From an uncultured Bacteroidales bacterium (GTDB taxonomy: Bacteria; Bacteroidota; Bacteroidia; Bacteroidales; F082), in contig CALEMB010000015.1 of the NCBI GenBank assembly GCA_937902805.1, positions 1 through 37,446 on the forward strand: a DNA stretch of 37,446 nucleotides. The letters are read 5' to 3'. The notes beneath the pieces are model-generated. The model did not search any database. It saw only the letters and a program-made list of their open reading frames with translations, and was not told the origin of the DNA. The position numbers were made by a program, and so were the translations under genes. Shown piece after piece: positions 31,582 through 37,446 of this stretch (the stretch's first letter is position 1; each line of letters begins with the position of its first letter).

Positions 31582-32502
31582 ATGCAAAAAATCTATGTCA
31601 TAGCGAACAAGATGCGGCAATATGTCCTGCCCATCGCCATCATTTTAGGGCTGCTGTTGCATGAGTATTGTGCTGCTTTCAGCGTGGTGGTGCCCTATGT
31701 CATCTTCACTATCATTCTATTGACATTCACTGCCGTCGACATCACCAAGCTGCGTTTCAAGCCCTTGTTTGTATGGATTATTCTATTCCAAGTTGTGGTA
31801 AGTATAGGCGGTTATGCTTTACTTAAGCTATTGGGTGTCAACGAAATCATTGCCGAGGGTGTCTTGATAGGCGTGCTTTGCCCCGTGGCTGCCGCGGTGG
31901 CAGTAGTCAGTACCATGCTCGGTGCCGACCGCAACACGGTAACTTCCTACACCGTCATTGGCAACTTGGTCGTGTCCGTTGTTGCACCGATCTATTTTTC
32001 CTTTATCGGCGTGAATCAGGACGTTCCCTTCCTTGAGTCTTTCCTGCATATCCTTAGGCGTATCGGCACCGTCATCGGCTTGCCGTTTTTCGTGGCCCTG
32101 GCCTTGCAACTCTTGTGGCCCAAAGCCAACAAAGCCATAAGCCGATATAAAGGCTTATCTTTCTATCTATGGGCTCTAGCTTTGTTCCTTACCTTGGGGC
32201 AAACCATACATTTTATTTTCCTCAACGGCAAAGGCAATTGGGACAGCATCCTTTGGCTTGGCATTTCGGCTTTGTTGTTCTGCATTATCCAGTTCGGTTT
32301 GGGCAAATGGATTGGACACAAGTACGGCGACACCATCGCTGGAGGCCAATTGTTAGGGCAGAAAAACTCCGCTATGGGCATCTGGATGGCCAACCATTAT
32401 CTGCATCCCTTGGCCTCGGTTTATTTGGCTTTCTATTCCGTTTTCCAGAACCTGTTCAACAGCTGGCAGATTTGGTACTACGGCAGGCATAAAAAACAAT
32501 AG
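31582..32502 (+). CDS. Bile acid:sodium symporter (BASS) family transporter
   Basis: The 306-residue integral membrane protein has about nine or ten helices and BASS-like features: GVLCPVAAAVAVVSTMLG (about 95-112), the region of paired conserved helices, and GQKNSAMGIWMANHYLHP (about 254-271), equivalent to the second crossover. Substrates in the family range from bile acids to organic anions; not determinable here. The start at 31582 follows a tandem repeat directly; Met 11 (31612) is the alternative. The stop overlaps the terminator stem. Confidence 0.8.
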   Translation: MQKIYVIANKMRQYVLPIAIILGLLLHEYCAAFSVVVPYVIFTIILLTFTAVDITKLRFKPLFVWIILFQVVVSIGGYALLKLLGVNEIIAEGVLIGVLCPVAAAVAVVSTMLGADRNTVTSYTVIGNLVVSVVAPIYFSFIGVNQDVPFLESFLHILRRIGTVIGLPFFVALALQLLWPKANKAISRYKGLSFYLWALALFLTLGQTIHFIFLNGKGNWDSILWLGISALLFCIIQFGLGKWIGHKYGDTIAGGQLLGQKNSAMGIWMANHYLHPLASVYLAFYSVFQNLFNSWQIWYYGRHKKQ

Positions 32503-32524
32503 AGACGGTGTGACACCGTCTCTA
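32500..32524 (+). terminator. Terminator hairpin overlapping the BASS stop codon
   Basis: TAGAGACGGTG / CACCGTCTCTA gives an 11-bp perfect stem with a TGA loop; the first three bases are the stop codon. The T-tract is weak, so it may also protect the 3' end. Confidence 0.7.
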
Positions 32525-32549
32525 CATAATTCTGGAAAAGACCAGGATA

Positions 32550-33410
32550 TTACAGGGAACTATAAGCTGGCGAGAAGGTATCGCCAAGGTTGACATTGCC
32601 TGTGGTTAGGCCTTTCTTCAGCCAGCGGGAACGCTGTGCCGAGGTGCCATGGTTGAAGGTCTCGGGTATGGTGCGGCCATAGGCTTGCTTCTGCAAATAG
32701 TCGTCACCGATTTTGGCGGCAGCGTTGAGGGCTTCCTCGATGTCGCCGTCTTCGAGCGAGCCAAACATCGCATTGTCGTTGTAAGCCCACACGCCAGCGT
32801 AGAAGTCGGCTTGTAGCTCAAGACGCACGCTGATCTCATTTGATTCTTTTGTGTTACGGCCATAGTTTGCCATCTTCTGATGGGCTTGGCCAAGAATGCC
32901 AAGTTGGTTCTGCACATGATGGCCTACTTCGTGGGCGATGACGTAAGCGTAGGCAAAGTCACCGTCAGCACCGATTTGCTTTTTCATGCTCTTAAAGAAT
33001 TCAAGGTCGAGGTAAACCGTTTCGTCAGCGGAGCAATAGAATGGTCCGCTGGCAGAAGTGGCGTTGCCGCAGCCCGAGTTGACGGCATCGCTGAAGATGA
33101 CCATCTTGGGCGGGTTGTATGTGCGCCCCATCTTCTGAAATTCCCTGGCCCACACGTCTTCGGTGCCGGCAAGGATGCGTTTGCAGAACGTCATCAGTTC
33201 AACGTCGACTTGGCTGTAGTCCTGCTCGACCACTTCAGTAGTGTTGCCTTGCTGTAATTGTTCCGTGACTTGGCTTGGATCACCGCCCATAAACATAACA
33301 ATCAAAGCGATGATGATACCGCCTATGCCTAAACCACCCGCAGTGGCAACGGTTTTCTTCCCTCTGCGGTCTTCCACGTTGGTACTTTCTCTTCTTCCTT
33401 CTAATTTCAT
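32550..33410 (-). CDS. ypfJ: YpfJ-type neutral zinc metallopeptidase
   Basis: The 286-residue protein has one N-terminal membrane helix (about 23-42, after a basic tail MKLEGRRESTNVEDRRGKK) and a metallopeptidase domain. HEVGH at 160-164 binds zinc, and LELQADFYAG near 197-206 gives the third ligand region. SGCGNATSASGPFYCSAD near 112-129 is the conserved YpfJ signature. The N-in, C-out topology puts the domain in the periplasm. Substrates are unknown. Confidence 0.9.
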   Translation of the reverse strand: MKLEGRRESTNVEDRRGKKTVATAGGLGIGGIIIALIVMFMGGDPSQVTEQLQQGNTTEVVEQDYSQVDVELMTFCKRILAGTEDVWAREFQKMGRTYNPPKMVIFSDAVNSGCGNATSASGPFYCSADETVYLDLEFFKSMKKQIGADGDFAYAYVIAHEVGHHVQNQLGILGQAHQKMANYGRNTKESNEISVRLELQADFYAGVWAYNDNAMFGSLEDGDIEEALNAAAKIGDDYLQKQAYGRTIPETFNHGTSAQRSRWLKKGLTTGNVNLGDTFSPAYSSL

Positions 33411-33439
33411 GATGATTTGTTTTTATGAATTGTTGAATG

Positions 33440-33447
33440 CAAAAATA
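33440..33447 (-). promoter_or_regulatory. -7 box of ypfJ
   Basis: TATTTTTG on the minus strand, 29 bases before the ATG at 33410. Confidence 0.5.
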
Positions 33448-33488
33448 GGGAAAAAAGTAAAAAAGCATACTTTTTTACAAAAAATCTG

Positions 33489-33496
33489 TACTTTTG
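33489..33496 (+). promoter_or_regulatory. -7 box of the small protein / nucleotidase operon
   Basis: TACTTTTG, with a leader of about 45 bases that holds the direct repeat ACAACTGATA at 33517 and 33538 (period 21). Confidence 0.5.
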
Positions 33497-33546
33497 CCTT
33501 GTGGATTGTTTAACTGACAACTGATAACTCCAAACTAACAACTGAT

Positions 33547-33741
33547 ATGAAAGCATTCGTCAACGACACTGAGGTGCGCACGTATTACGGCGCGAAAGTG
33601 AAATCAGTGGTGCTCGCCTATTGCAGAGCCAACAACCTGCCCATGAGACTGGAACACGTCCAAGTGAAAGACGCATACGGTAACATCGTCGACCTCGATG
33701 GTTCGTTGCGTGCCAATTCAAGAATCTATGTAAAATTTTGA
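33547..33741 (+). CDS. Small conserved-looking protein, possibly beta-grasp-like
   Basis: The 64-residue protein has no signal peptide. Its pattern (MKAFVNDTEV, a helix around VVLAYCRANNL, then VQVKDAYGNIVDLDGSL and RIYVKF) is compatible with a small beta-grasp fold like ThiS or MoaD, but the C-terminal Gly-Gly of sulfur carriers is missing. I cannot name the family. It lies 5 bases upstream of the lipoprotein nucleotidase, so the two are co-transcribed, although one product is cytosolic and the other exported. Confidence 0.65.
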   Translation: MKAFVNDTEVRTYYGAKVKSVVLAYCRANNLPMRLEHVQVKDAYGNIVDLDGSLRANSRIYVKF

Positions 33742-33746
33742 ACGCC

Positions 33747-35195
33747 ATGAAGACATTTTTTAAACTCACTATGATGGCTTGTGCCTTCGTGTGTCTCCTT
33801 TCGGCATGTGATACTAAGCCGAAGGAGCAAAAGATTTTTATTCTGTCGACTAACGACATGCATGCCAACATCGACAGCTTCCCGAAGATGGCCGCCCTTG
33901 TTGATAGCTTGCGTGCCGTCCATCCCGACCTGCTGCTTTTTAGTGCCGGAGACAACCGTTCGGGCAACCCTATCAACGACCGCTTTGTCGAGCATGACAC
34001 ACTCAAGCCCGCGAAACCCATGTATGAGCTGATGAACGCTGTTGGTTTCAATCTGTCATGTTTCGGCAACCACGAGTGGGATGGCGGCCCAATTGCCTTG
34101 CGCGATGTTTTGGGCTGGGCTAAGTTTCCCTTTGTGTGCGCCAACGTCACTTTCGACGACACCTTGCAGATGCCCAATGTGCATCCATACGTCATTTTTG
34201 AGCGCGACGGCTTGAAGATCGGTGTCATTGGTGGCATTCAATTGGGTGAAAACGGCTTGCCCGACTTCCATCCCGACAACGCTGGCGGCTCGCATTTTGT
34301 GCCCCTCGATGAGGTGCTGCAATCCTACATTGACGAACTGAAAGACTGCAATGCCGTGTTCCTCCTTTCGCATTGCGGCTATGAGGAAGACCGCGAGACG
34401 GCGGAGAAATTCCCGCAACTTGCCGCCATCTTCGGTGGCCACAGCCACACCCGCGTGGCCGAGAAACAACTCGTCAACGGTGTGATGGTTACCCAAGCCG
34501 AAGCAAAGGTCAAGTATTTGACCTTGAGTACCTTCACGTTTTCCAATGGTGTGTTGGTCGACAAGGAGATGGAGTTACTTTCCATCAAGGACTTCCCGAA
34601 ACGCGATGAAAAGGTGCTAGACATGGTGAATGAATACAATAGCAACGAGTATTTCCGCAAAGTGGTCACCACCAACATGACACCTATCGAAAGCTACGAG
34701 TCGTTGGGCTGCATGATGACCGATGCCATCCGTTACACCACTGGCGCCGACATGGGCTTCCAGAATCCTGGTGGCGTGCGTTTCGATACCCTCTCGGTCC
34801 GCCCCGTGACGCTGAAGGACATCTTCGCCCTCGACCCCTTCGACAATGAAATAATCGCTTATACCCTCACTGGACAGGAAATCATCAACCTGATGAAGAC
34901 GTGCTTCACCACCGACGGGGGACCCATGTACTGCTCGGGCTGCTCCTATACTTATAAGGTGGACGACAACGGCGAGATGACCGATATCGAGGTGAAGCTT
35001 GAAAACGGCAAGCCCTTGGATCTCAATGCCAAGTACAACATCGTGATGAACAGCTATATGTCGACAGTGTTCGACTATGAGCATGAGGATGAGGGGCATA
35101 CCACCTTCCGAAGCTCCAATGAATTGATGCTAGAATATTTGGCTGAGCATCCGGAGATTGATTATGGGAAAACCACAAGGGTGACGGAGGAATGA
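33747..35195 (+). CDS. Lipoprotein 5'-nucleotidase / UshA-like metallophosphatase
   Basis: The ATG at 33747 starts a lipoprotein signal (LLSAC, Cys 21); a TTG at 33738 is less likely. The 482-residue protein has a calcineurin-type phosphoesterase domain with NDMH (36-39), GNHEWDGG (107-114) and GGHSH (230-234), all metal ligands present. The C-terminal domain of the 5'-nucleotidase type contains NPGGVRFDT, the nucleotide-binding region. It would dephosphorylate nucleotides or related phosphates in the periplasm or at the surface. Confidence 0.9.
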   Translation: MKTFFKLTMMACAFVCLLSACDTKPKEQKIFILSTNDMHANIDSFPKMAALVDSLRAVHPDLLLFSAGDNRSGNPINDRFVEHDTLKPAKPMYELMNAVGFNLSCFGNHEWDGGPIALRDVLGWAKFPFVCANVTFDDTLQMPNVHPYVIFERDGLKIGVIGGIQLGENGLPDFHPDNAGGSHFVPLDEVLQSYIDELKDCNAVFLLSHCGYEEDRETAEKFPQLAAIFGGHSHTRVAEKQLVNGVMVTQAEAKVKYLTLSTFTFSNGVLVDKEMELLSIKDFPKRDEKVLDMVNEYNSNEYFRKVVTTNMTPIESYESLGCMMTDAIRYTTGADMGFQNPGGVRFDTLSVRPVTLKDIFALDPFDNEIIAYTLTGQEIINLMKTCFTTDGGPMYCSGCSYTYKVDDNGEMTDIEVKLENGKPLDLNAKYNIVMNSYMSTVFDYEHEDEGHTTFRSSNELMLEYLAEHPEIDYGKTTRVTEE

Positions 35196-35270
35196 TATTT
35201 GGCACGGTTTTGGTTGTTATATAGGGTGAACACATAAATGAAATGTCAAACCCTTAAAACAATCGCAACT

Positions 35271-36392
35271 ATGAAAGCCAAGAACATCCTGATGACCCTC
35301 CTGCTGGCAGTAGGAGCCATCGCAGCAAAAGCAAGTGGTTTTCCACCTGAACTCGCCTTGGTATCACAGCCGGTGATGGTGTACAACCATAGCTCAATCA
35401 CAGTCTACTATGACGTGGAGAACATCGGAGACTACACCTATAGGGGTTATGTCTCTATCTTCCTCGATCCTGACTACGGTTACATCTACGACGAAGAATA
35501 CGTGAAAGTGCGTCCTGGACGCATCAAGAGAATTGCCCTGGAAATCCCGCTCCGTCGTATCGACAGAAGGCGCACCTTCACCATCATGCCTTACTACGAA
35601 CTGGGCGATGAACTCTACAGCTTCACCACCTTCGAGTACTTCGACCCCATCCGCTTCTACTGGGATGGGCCGCGCACCGAGCACTGGGTGGTCATCACGG
35701 TGCCTCCGTGCCTCCGCTACTACCACCGTCCGGGCAGCTACCGTTACTACTACGATGGTTTCCGCCCGCCGATGCACACCCACGGCCCTGGAATGCCTCC
35801 TCCGATGGATCCGATGCACCACACTTACGGTTACCACTACAGCATTGGTGGCTATCCTGCCACGCACCCCGAATGGAGCAATAACAACGAAATGCCCAAG
35901 CCCAACAACAACGTGGCCCCCAGTGCAACGGTGAGACCTAACGGCAACGCGGGTAGCATGAGTTCGGCTAGCAACAGCGGTGGCAACAACACACCCGCTC
36001 CCAACAGCGGAAGCTCTAGCGGCAGGGTCAGCCGTCCGAGCGGCTCCAACAGCAGCGGCACCTCGCGCCCCAGCAGCGGAAGCTCTAGCAACGTCAGCCG
36101 TCCCTCCAGCAATACTGGCAGCAGTGCACGCCCAAGCGGTACAGGCACCTCGCGCCCCAGCAGCGGAAACTCCAGCAGTAGCGTCAGCCGCCCCTCCGGC
36201 ACCAGCTCTAGCAGCAGCGCACGTCCGAGCAGCACTAGCAGCTCCAACAGAAGCTCCAGCTCCAGCAGTAGCGTACGCCCGATCACGAGCAACACACGCT
36301 CAAGCACTACGAGTAGCTCAAGCAGCAGCACTTCCAGAAGCTCCAGCGCCACCAGTGGCAGCCGTAGCGGCTCCAGCGCAGGACGCAGATAA
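35271..36392 (+). CDS. Secreted protein with Ser/Arg/Pro-rich low-complexity tail
   Basis: The ATG at 35271 starts a signal peptide (MKAKNILMTLLLAVGAIAAKA); 373 residues. A beta-rich domain (about 22-150: VYYDVENIGDYTYRGYVSIF) may be Ig-like. A Tyr/His/Pro-rich linker (about 150-215) follows, then about 150 residues of Ser, Arg, Pro, Thr and Gly (RPSSGSSS-like units). The tail is disordered and may be cell-wall or glycan interacting. No T9SS sorting domain is seen. The family is not recognised. The other two frames over the tail are long Ala-rich and Leu-rich artefacts of the codon bias. Confidence 0.75.
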   Translation: MKAKNILMTLLLAVGAIAAKASGFPPELALVSQPVMVYNHSSITVYYDVENIGDYTYRGYVSIFLDPDYGYIYDEEYVKVRPGRIKRIALEIPLRRIDRRRTFTIMPYYELGDELYSFTTFEYFDPIRFYWDGPRTEHWVVITVPPCLRYYHRPGSYRYYYDGFRPPMHTHGPGMPPPMDPMHHTYGYHYSIGGYPATHPEWSNNNEMPKPNNNVAPSATVRPNGNAGSMSSASNSGGNNTPAPNSGSSSGRVSRPSGSNSSGTSRPSSGSSSNVSRPSSNTGSSARPSGTGTSRPSSGNSSSSVSRPSGTSSSSSARPSSTSSSNRSSSSSSSVRPITSNTRSSTTSSSSSSTSRSSSATSGSRSGSSAGRR

Positions 36393-36411
36393 CGCTAACA
36401 ATCTCACTGAA

Positions 36412-36443
36412 AATCGAGGGTGACTTTCGGGTCGCCCTCGATT
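36412..36443. terminator. Bidirectional terminator between converging genes
   Basis: AATCGAGGGTGAC / GTCGCCCTCGATT forms a 13-bp stem with one G-T pair and a 6-base loop. It serves the Ser-rich gene (plus) and overlaps the stop of elbB (minus). Confidence 0.85.
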
Positions 36444-37113
36444 ATTTGTGTTTTTTATCCTCTAAGGTTTCAAGGATGGCTCCAACCATATTGTAGGCAC
36501 CGTCGTATACATCTTTTATTGTAGCATCCAGCATATAGGCGGGCGTGGTGAAGACTAACAATTCGTTGTCGGCACACACATCGCCATGCTCGGTCTGCAC
36601 ATGGTAGGCACCCATCTTGCGGATGTTGTCGGCATCGGCTGTGCCTTCGTTGCCTAAGGTGACACACACGCCTGGCAGCAGCTTGGCGAGCATCACGGGA
36701 GCGATGCACATGGCTCCGATGGGCTTGTTGGCCTCACGTGTCTCGATAATGGCACGGGCTACGTCGGGCTGCACTTCCATGTCGGCACCTTTGTAGGCGT
36801 AGTCGCACAGGTTCTTGGCCACACCATAGCCGCCGCTGAAGAGCAGACCATCATAGTCGGCAGCCTTGTATTCCTCAACGGGGAGGATTTTGCCACGAGC
36901 CAAGCGTGCGGCTTCGGTGAGAATGTTGCGCTTGGCGTTGGTGACTTTCTTGTCCGTCAGGTGGTCGATGACCTCGGTTTGCGGGCGATCGGGGGCAAAG
37001 CATTGGTATTCACAATGATGCTGTTCGAGGGATAGCAACAGCGTAATGGCTTCGTTGATTTCGCTGCCGTCCTTACGACCGCAGCCAGCTAAGATTACTG
37101 CAAATTTTTTCAT
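36442..37113 (-). CDS. elbB: ElbB-type glyoxalase (DJ-1/PfpI superfamily)
   Basis: The 223-residue protein matches ElbB from its first residues (KKFAVILAGCGRKDGSEINEA) through LLFSGGYGVAKNLCDYA (about 109-125) and GAMCIAPVMLAKLL (about 152-165), where Cys 155 is the DJ-1-type nucleophile. ElbB has been called an isoprenoid-biosynthesis protein with amidotransferase-like fold, and has glyoxalase III-type activity. The length is usual. It is transcribed from 37160-37167 with a leader of about 45 bases. Confidence 0.93.
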   Translation of the reverse strand: MKKFAVILAGCGRKDGSEINEAITLLLSLEQHHCEYQCFAPDRPQTEVIDHLTDKKVTNAKRNILTEAARLARGKILPVEEYKAADYDGLLFSGGYGVAKNLCDYAYKGADMEVQPDVARAIIETREANKPIGAMCIAPVMLAKLLPGVCVTLGNEGTADADNIRKMGAYHVQTEHGDVCADNELLVFTTPAYMLDATIKDVYDGAYNMVGAILETLEDKKHK

Positions 37114-37159
37114 ATTGGTGGAAATAATTAATAACTATGTTGAAAAATTCAATTTGAGG

Positions 37160-37167
37160 CAAAAATA
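37160..37167 (-). promoter_or_regulatory. -7 box of elbB
   Basis: TATTTTTG on the minus strand, 46 bases before the ATG at 37113. Confidence 0.5.
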
Positions 37168-37180
37168 AGAAAAATAATTG

Positions 37181-37188
37181 TAAATTTG
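37181..37188 (+). promoter_or_regulatory. Plus-strand promoter toward the right edge
   Basis: TAAATTTG matches the -7 consensus and would start a transcript near 37195, toward a region with no protein gene. Confidence 0.5.
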
Positions 37189-37194
37189 CCCCGT

Positions 37195-37406
37195 AGTTTG
37201 CTGCTTGTCAAATATAGGCATGTGGGTGAACGAAAGACATATTGAGAAGACGTTAGACTGACGTTTTATCTGCGGCTTGTTCGAATCTCGCAAATTCACA
37301 CCACCACACGATAAAGCAATGGCTGACGTCCATGGCATTAATAGCACCTGCTCATTTAGGTGTTGTTAAGGGCGTGGGCTTCGGTATTGCTTATTCTTGG
37401 AGATCG
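37195..37406 (+). ncRNA. Candidate structured RNA, cut by the contig end
   Basis: About 210 bases follow a plus-strand promoter and hold no plausible protein gene. TAATAGCACCT (37339-37349) pairs with AGGTGTTGTTA (37358-37368) over 11 bp using two G-U pairs, which hints at RNA rather than DNA conservation. A second helix can form between GTGG-GTGA (37222-37229) and TCAC-a-CCAC (37296-37304), enclosing ATT-GAGA / TCTC-gca-AAT. The 3' end is missing because the contig ends in adapter. I cannot name the family; a 6S-like or other housekeeping RNA is possible. Confidence 0.35.
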
Positions 37407-37445
37407 AGATCGGAAGAGCGGTTCAGCAGGAATGCCGAGACCGAT
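37407..37445 (+). other. Illumina paired-end adapter sequence (artefact)
   Basis: AGATCGGAAGAGCGGTTCAG followed by CAGGAATGCCGAGACCGAT is the standard Illumina paired-end adapter. It is not part of the organism. Confidence 0.97.
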
Positions 37446-37446
37446 A

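Noticed and set aside
35852..36423. Long Leu-rich (minus) and Ala-rich (plus) frames over the Ser-rich tail
   Set aside because: They follow from repeated AGC/AGT Ser codons read in other frames; the signal peptide and continuous domain belong to the frame starting at 35271.
37270..37304. tRNA-like GTTCGAATC followed by CACCACCA
   Set aside because: The flanking bases do not form a T-arm or acceptor stem, so no tRNA can be folded here.
37135..37347. 70-residue minus-strand ORF at the right edge
   Set aside because: It overlaps the elbB promoter and the structured region, has no recognisable domain and is probably non-coding.

Overview
The window looks like a metagenome-assembled contig from an uncultured member of the order Bacteroidales. 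Many genes follow a Bacteroidetes-type -7 promoter box (TAnnTTTG) and there are no Shine-Dalgarno sites. Three secreted proteins end in type IX secretion (T9SS) sorting domains. Families typical of the phylum are present (DUF3822, DUF2795, a gingipain-like C25 protease, a C10 protease, a fused lipid acyltransferase). The last 39 bases or so match the Illumina paired-end adapter, so the right-hand end is partly a sequencing artefact.

Layout. 1-4.4 kb: the 3' part of a two-lobed aspartic protease, an AbiE-type toxin-antitoxin pair with a palindromic operator candidate, and a scar region. The scar has a truncated regulator fragment, a lipoprotein serine hydrolase of the NylB/beta-lactamase fold, and the orphan C-terminal tail of an outer-membrane barrel gene. 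4.4-7.0 kb: a small repeat protein, then an operon of a membrane-anchored pilin-like protein, DUF3822 (actin-like fold) and the rRNA methylase RsmD. 7.0-11.2 kb: a PlsC-GNAT fusion for aminolipid synthesis, the pseudouridine synthase RluE and an NhaC-type antiporter.

11.2-14.6 kb is accessory DNA. A non-coding element is bounded by perfect 27-bp inverted repeats and holds four exact-period 11-bp repeats, a promoter and a broken small ORF. Next to it lie a membrane protein gene interrupted by an in-frame TAG and a DUF4143 ATPase.

14.6-26.5 kb is almost all on the minus strand: DUF2795, a PduO-type cobalamin adenosyltransferase, a degenerate methyltransferase-like protein, a secreted protein of unknown function, a T9SS cargo adhesin-like protein, a NifU-type scaffold and Mrp ATPase (Fe-S assembly), a C10 cysteine protease, and an AbrB / acyltransferase / AlkD / hydrolase operon. 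26.5-37.4 kb: a gingipain-like C25 protease with five InlB-like repeats, an EamA transporter coupled to a nitroreductase, a BASS transporter, a YpfJ metallopeptidase, a small protein next to a lipoprotein 5'-nucleotidase, a Ser-rich secreted protein, ElbB, and a possible structured RNA cut by the contig end.

The genes mostly describe a protein-degrading, surface-protease-rich lifestyle (C25, C10, aspartic and zinc proteases) on a background of ordinary housekeeping. The least explained items are the 11.2-11.6 kb repeat element, the pilin-like/DUF3822 pair, the amber-interrupted gene and the structured region at the right edge.
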